From positions 1,674,001-1,738,000 of the forward strand of contig NZ_MAYG01000001.1 of the NCBI RefSeq assembly GCF_001684965.1: DNA of 64,000 nucleotides. Reading direction: 5' to 3'. The DNA comes from Chryseobacterium arthrosphaerae. GTDB taxonomy: Bacteria; Bacteroidota; Bacteroidia; Flavobacteriales; Weeksellaceae. Below the pieces are notes generated by a model. That model did no database searches and was not told the DNA's origin. It saw only the letters and a list, made by a program, of their open reading frames with translations. The position numbers and the translations under genes are program-made. Below, piece by piece: positions 1 to 10,000 of this stretch. Each line of letters starts with the position of its first letter. Within the stretch, counting starts at the first letter, position 1.

Positions 1-307
1 TATTGTTGTTCTTTGAATTGATGAATAGTGAGGATTTTTGAACGCAAAGATTCTATTTTTAAAACTGCTGATTTTTAAGGATACAAAGAATGGAATCGAT
101 GAAATTGATTCTTATAAAGCGGATATGGTCATGTACCTCCTTCAACGGTGAAGCCTTTCATTCTTACTCTTAAAAATCAAACATTCAAATGATCTTTCAT
201 TGCATTTTGTTTGATTGTTTATTTCATTCAACAGAAAATAGTGTACGTTTTGTAATACTCCCCGGTTTTTGAATCTGATCCTCCATTTCTTCGATAGCTC
301 TTCGATA

Positions 308-363
308 GTTCTTCGGATGAGCTTCGGAAAAAGAATCATTTTATCGAAGCTCATCCGAAGAAC
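308..363. repeat. Long inverted repeat upstream of HTH gene
   Basis: Two perfect 19-base arms (308-326 and 345-363) are separated by an 18-base loop. The left arm is GTTCTTCGGATGAGCTTCG. The arms sit inside a wider set of CTTCGA/CTTCGG units (about 283-380) that read one way on the left and the other way on the right. No T-run follows, so this does not look like a simple terminator. It lies 73 bases beyond the 3' end of the HTH gene. It may be an intergenic repeat or a protein-binding array; its function is not known. Confidence 0.7.
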
Positions 364-435
364 GTCCGAAGGAAGTCCGAAGATAAGTGTAAGATTTGGT
401 GATCTGAATAGCACAGTACTTCATAAAAAAAGCCT

Positions 436-702
436 TCATGATTTGAAGGCGTTGTTGAAAAATGATTTCGGGTAAAATATTTTGTTTCCGATCTTAACAT
501 ACGGAATCTTCTCTGATTTCCTGATGCGGTGCAAAGTGCTGTCGCTGATATTCAGCAAACGTTTGACATCGGCACTGTCATAAAACGGAAAATGATCCGG
601 CTCTTTCTTTTGAAGAACATTTAAAATTTCAGCAAAAAGAGCCAAAAGATCATGCGGATACGGGTCTGCCTCTTTTTGAGGATTTACATTCTTTTCCATC
701 AT
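436..702 (-). CDS. Helix-turn-helix (excisionase-type) protein
   Basis: An 88-residue protein. Residues about 43-85 read as the small winged-helix 'HTH_17' fold used by excisionases and many Bacteroidota accessory regulators: a YDSADVKRLLNISDSTLHRIRK helix-turn-helix (split here by reading FYDSADVKRLL then NISDSTLHRIR), followed by IPYVKIGNKIFYPKSFF, the typical wing. In this family the protein binds short DNA sites and often sits on mobile or accessory islands. No recombinase lies next to it in this window, so a role in excision is not supported. The start was taken at the first methionine of two (MM). The nearby inverted repeat at 308-363 could be a binding site, but that is inference. Confidence 0.75.
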   Translation of the reverse strand: MMEKNVNPQKEADPYPHDLLALFAEILNVLQKKEPDHFPFYDSADVKRLLNISDSTLHRIRKSEKIPYVKIGNKIFYPKSFFNNAFKS

Positions 703-703
703 T

Positions 704-1070
704 TTGGTATTTTGGTGTTATACTTGGTTGTATCTTATCTTCATAAAATCTTACGGTCATATCAGAAATCATTATCAGATACTAATCAATTTTCTTCAAA
801 AATAATACCAATAAACAACTGAAAATCAAACAATAATCACCTTTTAATATAAAAAACATTTTCTTCACCTCTTTTTGAAAATCATACTGGGATTAATAAA
901 AATTATTCGTTAAATGATGTAAAGCGATTAAAATCTGAATTTACTTTCCATGCTGAATATTCTTCATGATTACTCCTTCCCCCTATGAATTTTTCAAAAT
1001 CTTCCGGAAAATAATGTTGATTGCCTTTTAAATCCTTTCCCGGCTACAATAAAAGTTTTACCTCAAAAAA
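704..1070. other. Gene-free AT-rich gap
   Basis: About 370 bases between the HTH gene and the YceI terminator. No open frame with a recognisable start, no RNA gene and no clear promoter consensus was seen here. Confidence 0.5.
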
Positions 1071-1071
1071 C

Positions 1072-1101
1072 AAAAAAGCTGCTTCCCAAAGAAAGCAGCT
1101 T
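1072..1101 (-). terminator. Terminator of the YceI gene
   Basis: Stem AAGCTGCTT / AAGCAGCTT (1077-1085 with 1093-1101) with an A-run at 1072-1077, which gives a U-run on the minus-strand transcript. It lies 25 bases after the YceI stop codon. Confidence 0.8.
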
Positions 1102-1125
1102 GCAGACTGTTGATACGTCTGAAAA

Positions 1126-1803
1126 TTATTTTTTAGCTTTTACATCGATCGCAATCTCGATATCTTTGCTGATCATCCATTCTGCAGGATCGGCTTCCGA
1201 AGTACCGAATTTGATCCCCCAATCTGCTCTGTTTACTGTAAACTTAGCCTGAACAGCTGCTGTACCTTCTGCTACATCTACTTTAGCAGGGAAAGTAACG
1301 TTCATTGTTTTTCCTGATAGGGTAAGGTTTCCGCTTACGGTTTTATTAGCGCCTGCTATGGCATCTTTTGGTGCTTCTTTCAAATCTGTAACGCTTGTAA
1401 TTTTGAAATCTGAGGTAGGGTTTTTCGCTACATCAAAGAAGTCAGGGCTTTTCAGGTGACCTTCAAGATCAGCCGGTTTTTTGTCTTTTTCTGTTACTGA
1501 AGCCGGATCTACTTTTATAGAGTTCATGTCAATCACAAAGTTTCCTGCAGTAACCTGGCCTGCATCAACACTGATGTCTCCGGACTTTACCGTAAGTGTT
1601 CCCCAACGAGGAGCCATCCCCCCTTTATGGTAGGCTTTCCAGTTTACTACTGAAGCTACCGTATCTACTGCCAGTGTTTCACCTTTGCTCTCAGCTACGG
1701 TTTGCTCCTGGGCTGTAGCTGCAGACTCTGCTGATTTTTCTTTGTTACATGATGCTAAAAGTAATCCTACTGCTGCCAATGCAATTACGCTAATTTTTTT
1801 CAT
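1126..1803 (-). CDS. YceI family lipoprotein
   Basis: A 225-residue lipoprotein. The start at 1803 (MKKISVIALAAV) gives a clean signal peptide with lipobox LLASC; the open frame continues 28 codons upstream, but that extension has no secretory logic. After a low-complexity linker rich in A, E and T, the mature part is the YceI beta-barrel: VDTVASVVNWKAYHKGG near the start, GNFVIDMNSIKV, a LKSPDFFDV block and WGIKFG near the end. YceI proteins bind isoprenoid-like lipids in the envelope; their physiological role is mostly unclear. It is a single-gene unit with its own terminator. Confidence 0.9.
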   Translation of the reverse strand: MKKISVIALAAVGLLLASCNKEKSAESAATAQEQTVAESKGETLAVDTVASVVNWKAYHKGGMAPRWGTLTVKSGDISVDAGQVTAGNFVIDMNSIKVDPASVTEKDKKPADLEGHLKSPDFFDVAKNPTSDFKITSVTDLKEAPKDAIAGANKTVSGNLTLSGKTMNVTFPAKVDVAEGTAAVQAKFTVNRADWGIKFGTSEADPAEWMISKDIEIAIDVKAKK

Positions 1804-1910
1804 ATTGTTAAAATGTTTAAAATGTTTATTGAAATTTTTATTTCCGGGTACAAAAGTAGAAAAACCTCCCTTACGATATCTTAACATATATCAAGAAATA
1901 CAAATTTCTG

Positions 1911-2222
1911 TTATTTGCAAGTGTAAATCCATTTACGGTGTATCTCCCTTCTGTATTGCGAATCATAATTGCTTGAAAATTCCTCATTCTTCACCATTTG
2001 ATTTTTAAAGCAATCTACAGCACTATCTTGCTTAAGATCTCCTTTGGCAGCCCATCCAGTATCAGAATATCCTGTATAAGTACCATCATTTTCATTTTTA
2101 AATACAATAATCCGTTCGTATTCCTGTACGTTGCATTTACATATTTTTGATTCTTCAGGATTGGTATTCATACAGGATATCATGCAGTAAAAACATATGA
2201 ATAGGGGCAATATTGTTCTCAT
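1911..2222 (-). CDS. Small lipoprotein, unknown function
   Basis: The start at 2222 (MRTILPLFICFYCMISC) gives a signal peptide with lipobox MISC and a mature protein of about 87 residues. The open frame extends further upstream, but the extra residues are AT-derived and hydrophobic, so the internal methionine was preferred. The mature part contains CKCNVQEYERIIVF, YTGYSDTGWAAKGDLKQDSAVDCFKNQM and a C-terminal WIYTCK, so it has several cysteines that could form disulfides in the periplasm. No family was recognised. It is monocistronic between the YceI gene and the CRISPR-associated region. Confidence 0.6.
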   Translation of the reverse strand: MRTILPLFICFYCMISCMNTNPEESKICKCNVQEYERIIVFKNENDGTYTGYSDTGWAAKGDLKQDSAVDCFKNQMVKNEEFSSNYDSQYRREIHRKWIYTCK

Positions 2223-2334
2223 ACTATTAGTTTTGATTTTTGAGAACATAGGTAAATAAAATATGTAAGATATATTGAAAGAAAGTAAAAACTTAAAGAT
2301 TAATTTATAATTGATTAATATATACATTGATAAT

Positions 2335-2364
2335 AAAATTATCATCTTCGTGATAAGTCACAGC
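2335..2364 (+). repeat. Orphan degenerate CRISPR repeat
   Basis: This stretch matches the 3' two-thirds of the CRISPR repeat of this window (repeat positions about 17-47). Of 31 aligned bases only 3 differ, and the 3' end reads TCTTCGTGATAAGTCACAGC against TCTTCGTGATTAGTCACAGC. It is in the same orientation as the array, 1.9 kb away. The 5' third of the repeat, the part that pairs with tracrRNA, is missing. It is probably a relic of a former array end. Confidence 0.75.
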
Positions 2365-2444
2365 AAAAGTCGACACCATCAGGGATACAACTCTCCTGTC
2401 TCCGCCGCCTTTTATACATACCTGACGTGTTAAAAAAAATTATC

Positions 2445-2516
2445 CAAAAAAATCCCCGGACTTCGCCGGGGATAAAAAAACTAATAACCATGAAAACTCA
2501 AATAAACATGAGAATC
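2445..2516 (-). ncRNA. Candidate small RNA with own promoter and terminator
   Basis: On the minus strand a -33 TTG (2552-2550) and a -7 element TAAATTTG (2529-2522) are spaced by exactly 20 bases, an ideal Bacteroidota promoter. About 45 bases after the predicted start comes a perfect 8-bp hairpin ATCCCCGG / CCGGGGAT (2452-2459 with 2466-2473) followed by a U-run. Upstream of it is a weak CTCA/TGAG hairpin. The predicted RNA is about 65-75 nt and has no meaningful reading frame. Its identity and targets are unknown. Confidence 0.55.
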
Positions 2517-2521
2517 GGGGG

Positions 2522-2552
2522 CAAATTTAAATGATCAGAAACTATTTTGCAA
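2522..2552 (-). promoter_or_regulatory. Promoter of the candidate small RNA
   Basis: TTG at 2552-2550, 20-base spacer, TAAATTTG at 2529-2522, all on the minus strand. It matches the TTG-N19..21-TAnnTTTG consensus of the Bacteroidota primary sigma factor. Confidence 0.6.
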
Positions 2553-2817
2553 TCGTTTCAGTCAATCAGTTGTATTTTGATATACGATGAGAATTAAAAA
2601 TTGGATTTAAAAAAACAAAAAAATTCCCCGGATACCCCAGGAGGAATAAGAGTTTTCTATTTATTAAAGCTAGTAAATTTAAGAACAATACATCACGCAA
2701 TAATATATTTTGGCCTTTTCCGTAAATATACTGATAGACTGTAGTAATAGCTCTACGGGAAACCGTAATGACTGAGTTTGAATTGTTTGTACATTGCCAG
2801 CTTAAATTAGTGATATT

Positions 2818-2961
2818 ATGCAATACAAAATCATTGTCGGTCAAGGAACATATGACTTAGAAAAACAAGTTAATGACCATCTTGTACTGGGGTGGCAGCT
2901 ACATGGTGGCATATTATATAAGGAATCTCACTTTTTCCAAGCTATGACAAAAGCAAAGTAA
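2818..2961 (+). CDS. DUF1737 domain protein
   Basis: A 47-residue protein starting MQYKIIVGQGTYDLEKQVN and ending HFFQAMTKAK. The pattern YKII-G-DLEK-VN-L--GW---GG---F-QAM is the whole of the DUF1737 family, small proteins of unknown function found across many bacteria, often next to unrelated genes. Its length is normal for the family, so it is intact. A hairpin terminator follows 7 bases after the stop. Confidence 0.85.
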   Translation: MQYKIIVGQGTYDLEKQVNDHLVLGWQLHGGILYKESHFFQAMTKAK

Positions 2962-2968
2962 TAAAATC

Positions 2969-2986
2969 CCCCACTCAAGAGTGGGG
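2969..2986. terminator. Bidirectional hairpin between convergent genes
   Basis: CCCCACTC / GAGTGGGG (2969-2976 with 2979-2986) lies between the convergent DUF1737 gene and the small lipoprotein gene. T-rich sequence on both sides suggests that it works in both directions. Confidence 0.6.
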
Positions 2987-2996
2987 AATTGTTTAT

Positions 2997-3188
2997 TCAG
3001 TAACAACTACTACAGTGCTTTTTATCTACATATTCTTTATTGCCGGAAGAATTCACATAATAGCAACCTCCTTTTTCACCAACATGCAGAGCATGTCCAT
3101 TGTAAGAACAGCCTCCGGAGTCAGATCCACCACCACTACAAGATATTGCCACTACAAAAAACACAGTAAGTAAAATTATTTTTTTCAT
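2997..3188 (-). CDS. Small lipoprotein with PBCV-type basic adaptor motif
   Basis: A 63-residue lipoprotein: signal peptide MKKIILLTVFFVVAISC with lipobox AISC, a glycine/serine spacer, then YNGHALHVGEKGGCYYVNSSGNKEYVDKKHC, quoted here in two pieces (YNGHALHVGEKGG and CYYVNSSGNKEYVDKKHC). The GxRGGxYYxNSxGxKxYV pattern is the short motif called PBCV-specific basic adaptor domain, which occurs at the ends of diverse bacterial surface and nuclease proteins. Here it forms nearly the whole mature protein. The function is unknown; cell-envelope location is inferred from the lipobox. Confidence 0.7.
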   Translation of the reverse strand: MKKIILLTVFFVVAISCSGGGSDSGGCSYNGHALHVGEKGGCYYVNSSGNKEYVDKKHCSSCY

Positions 3189-3434
3189 GGTATATTATTT
3201 AATTGGTCCAAAAATATACTATCATGTCATAACTAAAATACGGTTTACCATAACCTATTTTAAAAAAGGTCATGTAGTATTAAGTCTGTTATTCCCATCT
3301 GTGAATCTGCCAATATCACTGGAATATTATATAGATTTAATTCACAAGTCATTAAAGATTTCTTCATTTTTTATATTTAAAATTAAGGATCATTATTTGT
3401 ATCTTAGATTTCCAACAATTCAATACCTATAATT

Positions 3435-4214
3435 ATGGCTGTACCTGTTTTCCCGAAAAAATATCTCCAGAAGGTTGCATTGACTCCGAAAGATCACTTT
3501 AGCGCTGATATTGATTCATTTTTACAACATAAACCCATTCATTCAGTTATTTTTTGTTATGAAGAATATCTTATGGAGTTCATAAAAGCTAATTACAAAA
3601 ATGAATCGGGTAGATTTTGGACCGCGGATATACATATTCTTCAGGGGGAATTTCAAGGCATAGCAGTGGTTGGAAACTTTGGTATTGGTGGACCAGCGAG
3701 CACTCATTTACTCGAGATCCTTATATCGCAGGGAATAAAAAATCATATTATGATCGGACATGCGGGCTGCTTACAAAAAGACTTGCCAATAGGCTCTATG
3801 ATTCTCTGTGAAAAAGCTGTCAGAGACGAGGGATTATCCTATCATTATCTTCCTGATGAAATGTTTGCCTATGCGTCAACATCGATGACTGCCGCAATTG
3901 ACCGCACATTAAACTCGATAAAAGCAACCTATAAAACAGGAAGTTCCTGGACTATAGATTCAATGTATCGTGAAACCGCAGATGAAATTGCTTATTATAG
4001 CAAGTTAGGCATAGACACAGTAGAAATGGAAGCTGCTTCAATGTTCGCAGTAGGTCAATTTCGGAATGTCTCCGTTGGCGCTATTTTCGTAGTCAGTGAT
4101 ATTGTTGCTTTCGAAGAATGGGACGCACATATCAATTCCGTTGATACACAAACAGCTTTAAAAGATGCGTTTACAGTTTCGGCGAGGACGTTGAAAAACC
4201 TGCAGACAGAATAA
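3435..4214 (+). CDS. Nucleoside phosphorylase (uridine phosphorylase-like)
   Basis: A 259-residue protein of the PNP/UDP phosphorylase fold. The glycine-rich GNFGIGGPAST (about 78-88) corresponds to the phosphate/ribose loop, and MIGHAGCLQ follows it. VEMEAASMFAVGQ (about 194-206) is the classic uridine-phosphorylase-type signature, in which the methionine and glutamate contact ribose, followed by GAIFVVSD. The expected reaction is reversible phosphorolysis of a (pyrimidine) nucleoside in salvage. It is monocistronic and ends only 17 bases before the decayed terminal CRISPR repeat. Nucleoside-phosphorylase folds also occur as effectors in some defence systems, but nothing here shows such a role. 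The exact substrate is not certain. Confidence 0.8.
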   Translation: MAVPVFPKKYLQKVALTPKDHFSADIDSFLQHKPIHSVIFCYEEYLMEFIKANYKNESGRFWTADIHILQGEFQGIAVVGNFGIGGPASTHLLEILISQGIKNHIMIGHAGCLQKDLPIGSMILCEKAVRDEGLSYHYLPDEMFAYASTSMTAAIDRTLNSIKATYKTGSSWTIDSMYRETADEIAYYSKLGIDTVEMEAASMFAVGQFRNVSVGAIFVVSDIVAFEEWDAHINSVDTQTALKDAFTVSARTLKNLQTE

Positions 4215-4231
4215 ATTAATGGAAGATTAGA

Positions 4232-4260
4232 AATTTAATAGCTTTGTGATTAGTCACAGC
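4232..4260 (+). repeat. Degenerate terminal CRISPR repeat
   Basis: It aligns with repeat positions 19-47. The last 15 bases (GTGATTAGTCACAGC) are intact, while the preceding part has several substitutions and the 5' part is lost. A normal 30-base spacer (4261-4290) separates it from the first full repeat. Decay at one end marks the oldest (leader-distal) end of an array. Confidence 0.85.
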
Positions 4261-4290
4261 AAAACGAGTTAAAAAGTAATTTGGTTGGTA

Positions 4291-5723
4291 GTTGTGAATT
4301 GCTTTCAAAAATTATTATCTTCGTGATTAGTCACAGCTCATCGTAAGTTTTTGCTGTTATGACAGCTGTTGTGAATTGCTTTCAAAAATTATTATCTTCG
4401 TGATTAGTCACAGCAACGGTACAGGAACAATAGCAAACGCAATTGTTGTGAATTGCTTTCAAAAATTATTATCTTCGTGATTAGTCACAGCCAAAGGGCA
4501 GAAGAACTGAGGCGGGCTCGTGTTGTGAATTGCTTTCAAAAATTATTATCTTCGTGATTAGTCACAGCGTTCTTATTGGCGTCAATATCAAAGAATGTGT
4601 TGTGAATTGCTTTCAAAAATTATTATCTTCGTGATTAGTCACAGCAATTCGATTAATAATCCCTTCCAGTCTTCTGTTGTGAATTGCTTTCAAAAATTAT
4701 TATCTTCGTGATTAGTCACAGCTCTTCGGTTATATTCTGCAGATCAATTGGGGTTGTGAATTGCTTTCAAAAATTATTATCTTCGTGATTAGTCACAGCT
4801 ATTTGGTGCTTTATGTTTTATGTATCTCTGTTGTGAATTGCTTTCAAAAATTATTATCTTCGTGATTAGTCACAGCCAACCACAGAAACGATCTTTAGGA
4901 AAATAAGTTGTGAATTGCTTTCAAAAATTATTATCTTCGTGATTAGTCACAGCAAAGCTGTTCAAGATGCAATTGCTGAACTTGTTGTGAATTGCTTTCA
5001 AAAATTATTATCTTCGTGATTAGTCACAGCTTTTACTCATTTTACTCAAATGTTCGGGCTGTTGTGAATTGCTTTCAAAAATTATTATCTTCGTGATTAG
5101 TCACAGCTCCGCTAATGTACAATTATTTTTGTACTGTGTTGTGAATTGCTTTCAAAAATTATTATCTTCGTGATTAGTCACAGCAAAAATGTTTACATTT
5201 GATTCAAAGCTTAGGTTGTGAATTGCTTTCAAAAATTATTATCTTCGTGATTAGTCACAGCCTTCTGTAGCCAGGGTATATAATCCGGGGGGTTGTGAAT
5301 TGCTTTCAAAAATTATTATCTTCGTGATTAGTCACAGCTGTAAATGCTAAAAACTGTTTTTACCGAGCGTTGTGAATTGCTTTCAAAAATTATTATCTTC
5401 GTGATTAGTCACAGCGAACCCGCGCGATAGTAGTTATCGCATGTGGTTGTGAATTGCTTTCAAAAATTATTATCTTCGTGATTAGTCACAGCGTTGATAC
5501 TCAACAACATTATAGCCTTCATGTTGTGAATTGCTTTCAAAAATTATTATCTTCGTGATTAGTCACAGCTCAAGGGCTATAAGAAAGCAGCAGTTAAGTG
5601 TTGTGAATTGCTTTCAAAAATTATTATCTTCGTGATTAGTCACAGCCAGCATCCTTTTGACCTGTTGCTTTGTTTAGTTGTGAATTGCTTTCAAAAATTA
5701 TTATCTTCGTGATTAGTCACAGC
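4291..5723 (+). CRISPR. Type II-C CRISPR array, 19 repeats
   Basis: Nineteen 47-bp repeats start every 77 bases from 4291 to 5677, with 18 internal spacers of exactly 30 bases, plus one more 30-base spacer (4261-4290) next to the decayed repeat. The repeat begins GTTGTGAATTGCTTTCAAAA and ends GTGATTAGTCACAGC, and all copies read as identical. The first 25 bases are almost fully complementary to the tracrRNA at 11473-11497, so crRNAs are read from the plus strand, toward cas2 and against the cas operon. Repeat positions 26-33 (TATCTTCG) resemble a Bacteroidota -7 element, with TTG at positions 2-4, 21 bases upstream. No spacer target could be identified by eye. Confidence 0.97.
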
Positions 5724-5727
5724 CTCA

Positions 5728-5762
5728 AAAAATAATCTACTGGTTTTCAGTAGATTATTTTT
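5728..5762. terminator. Bidirectional terminator after the array
   Basis: A perfect stem built on AATAATCTACT / AGTAGATTATT (5731-5741 with 5749-5759), extended by A/T pairs, with T-runs on both strands. It starts only 4 bases after the last repeat and ends 18 bases before the cas2 stop, so it can stop both the crRNA transcript and the cas operon. Confidence 0.85.
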
Positions 5763-5780
5763 GTTTTTAGAATTTAAAAT

Positions 5781-7009
<1,229 letters not shown>

Positions 7010-7049
7010 GGTTTAAGCTTTTTGAAAGAATTTATTCTTTTGATATATC

Positions 7050-10000
7050 TTATGCTTTTAAAACATCTCCTAAACGGTCTATTTTCAGCTTGATACAAAT
7101 TTCTTTAACCATTGAGCCATCAATTGCCCGTTCCATTTTATTCAATGTTGAAAATTCTCCTTTATTAACAATTGATACAGCAATATCATGCCTTACAAAA
7201 AATATCTGACTTCCTGAAAAACTTACGACCTTATAAAATCTTTCACTTTTCTCTTTTGTTATATTTTCAATTTCAATACTGCCTCTGTTTTCAAATTCAT
7301 CACCTGAAGGAATATATACTAAATCATTCGGGCAGAGGAAAAAATCATTTACGTTTTTTAAATCAACAACAGATAATCCTTGTTTTTGTCTTTCAATAAC
7401 TTCATTCAACGGAATAGTTTCATAGCTTCTTTTTCCCTTTTTATCTTCATAAATTGCAAAAAACAAATTAGTTCCTTTGGCTGCTTCCACATATTTATCT
7501 TTTTTATTTCCGGTTTGGCCAACTTGAAATTTACTTCCTAATTCAAAAACTCTTACCTTACTGATAGGTTGATGAGGTCTTCCACCGTTATATTTTTCGA
7601 TATTTTTATTCATATCCTCAATTCCTTCAGGCGAAAATGCTAACTCCGGACTTTCTTTAAATTCCAGGTAATTTTTAAGAATTTTCTGAATTCCGGTATC
7701 TGTAATTGACGCAATTGCTTTTAAATCAAAAGAGGTATCCAGACTTTTCCTGGTTGCTGTCAAAATTTTTCCTTTCGGAACTTTTACCCAGGGTAAATCA
7801 ATTTTCCCGGAAACTGTTTCTTTATGCATCGGTTTTCTTATTGCCCAGTTTGTACCCGTCTGCTCTACTCTTTCTTTCATCATCACACCATCTTTTTCTA
7901 CATATTTTTCATAATAATTAGTAGCTTTATTGATGACACGAAGGTTTTGCTTAAAGCTCACGATTATTGTTTCCAATCTATTTTTGGCATCAACCGTAAA
8001 GGTTTCCCAAGGTTTCAAAAAATGTTTGGGCACTTCCCGCTCTATTCTTTTCTCCGTTTGAGGATCTTTATACACTGTTTTCTCAAACTTCATCAGTTTC
8101 TTCTTCAAATCATACCGTTTTGTAGCCGATTTAGCCGATTGATTGTTGAGTAAATTTACGTGGTCTTTTGTGGCACAGGCAATAACCAAAGCATCTAAAG
8201 CGTGATGGCGATGGTCGATTCTTTTCTTTGAAAATCCTTTTGAAAACTCTACCGGAACCGTTGGTAAATATTTCTGATGGTTTTCATTCCAGGAAGTAAA
8301 ATCTGTTGAATTCGTCAATTGATTCATCCGTTCAAAACGTGGCAGAATCAATTCATTCCAAACATCATTCAATCCCCAGTCCTGTCTGAGTTGTGTGGTG
8401 ATTTTTCCATTTCCGGGAATAACATTTTTGGAATTCACCCCTTCATCTGTTCCATCCTCCACTCTCACAATATGGGAAAGAATCCCTGATATATATTTAC
8501 TGATATGACGGGTATCATTCATCTGACGTTCAATCATTTTTTCAGGAATTTCTTCTAAAAGGAGTTTATTTCTTTTCCCTCTATTATTGGCATAATGCTT
8601 TTTGACAAATTCTTCATATTCTCCAACTTCAAACACTTTCACCCTTTTTCCAAAACCACACTCAATAATGGTACCTCCAAATTGCTTAATAAATCCTAAA
8701 CCGATATAATTATCCTTCAATTTATTAACCGCTGATTCGCAAATAATTTTATTGCTAAAACTATCATCAAAGTATCTGCTTTGTGGAATGATATGTTCAA
8801 TTTCATATTCCGGTGTAAACAATTTATTTAATGGAATAATCTGTCCTGTGTAAGGTGATTTATACTTCTGTTCAAGCCAAAGTTTATATCGTTTTAAATC
8901 AGATGAAGAAGGCTGTGCTGTTTTACTTATTTTCAGAATATCATCGTCAATTTCTATATCTGATTTTAAAATCCCATCTTCATAAATTTTCAAAATCTCT
9001 TGCTGCATTGGAGAATAAGGGCGAACATTTTCAACAGAATGGTCATTCATCATTTCGGCCAATAAAGCTTTAATACGAAGGTTGGTATTTTCGTTTTCCG
9101 TTATTGTTTTTGTGGCATTTGCTCTTTCATCTTTAGTTTGTTTCATTTCCCTTCCTAGCTCAATATGAATTTCATTGAAGAAATCTTTAGCTCCATTTCC
9201 ATATTTCAACCAGATATCTTTTACTATACGAAGCGTTTCTGTAATCACCTGTTCTACAATTGGATTACGAAGCGAATGCTGTTTAAATTCTTTCAGGAAT
9301 TCTTCCAGATCATCTGCAGAGTTCCATTTTCCGATCATTGATGCCTCTGAATGCCTTCCGTAAACAATATATTGTGCTAACCACAATTGTAAACCCTGGA
9401 AATCATTTTCAGCTGTGAGACGAATTGCCTTTTCTCTCACCCTATCTTTGATATTTTCATCAAATTCACCCGTAATAATTTTCTGAATCCTATTTTTTGA
9501 ATACAGATCGATTTTGGCATAACTCCAATATTTGCCCAGCCGCATTAAAGGCAACAATTTTTTAATCGCTTTTTCAGAAAAAGAACCGTATTCACTTTTA
9601 AAAGGAGGCAACTTTTTGAATGCTTCAAATAAAGAATTTTCATCCAGATTATTTTTTTCTGCAAAAGATTTCAATGCTTTTTCGTATTCTGTTTTATCAT
9701 TTACAGAATAGATGATATGCCAGATCTTCTGTTCCATTTCTCTGGTCAGAAAGTCGTCAGAAATATTTTCTACTTTTTTCAACCTTTCAGAAATCATTGT
9801 TCTGGTTTCATTACAAGGATATTTTTTGTCTTCAACATAATTCCAGCGAAACTTTTCGGTTTCGGCATTTAGTAATTTTCCTTTAAATTCCTTTTGCTCC
9901 AGCAAAAATTTAAGTAATGGCTTCTGCTCAATTTCTTTTCTGTTGTTTAAAAACTCAAACAAATTTTCGAAATCCCTGGTAGTGTTTAGAAATTCTTTTG

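Noticed and set aside
142..414. Minus-strand 90-codon frame over the inverted repeat
   Set aside because: It spans the CTTCGG inverted repeat, has repetitive composition (SFDKMILFPKLIRR and similar) and no family; it is a by-product of the repeat. The plus-strand frame at 269-475 is the same effect.
2566..2844. Minus-strand 92-codon frame
   Set aside because: It overlaps the well-supported DUF1737 start region and a terminator-like sequence, and its product is low-complexity and hydrophobic.
3187..3432. Plus-strand 81-codon frame before the nucleoside phosphorylase
   Set aside because: AT-rich, Phe/Ile/Tyr-rich product with no family; more likely the promoter region of the next gene.
4215..4290. 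The region left of the array as a classical leader with promoter
   Set aside because: Only 17 bases separate the phosphorylase stop from a decayed repeat, and no TAnnTTTG promoter is present.
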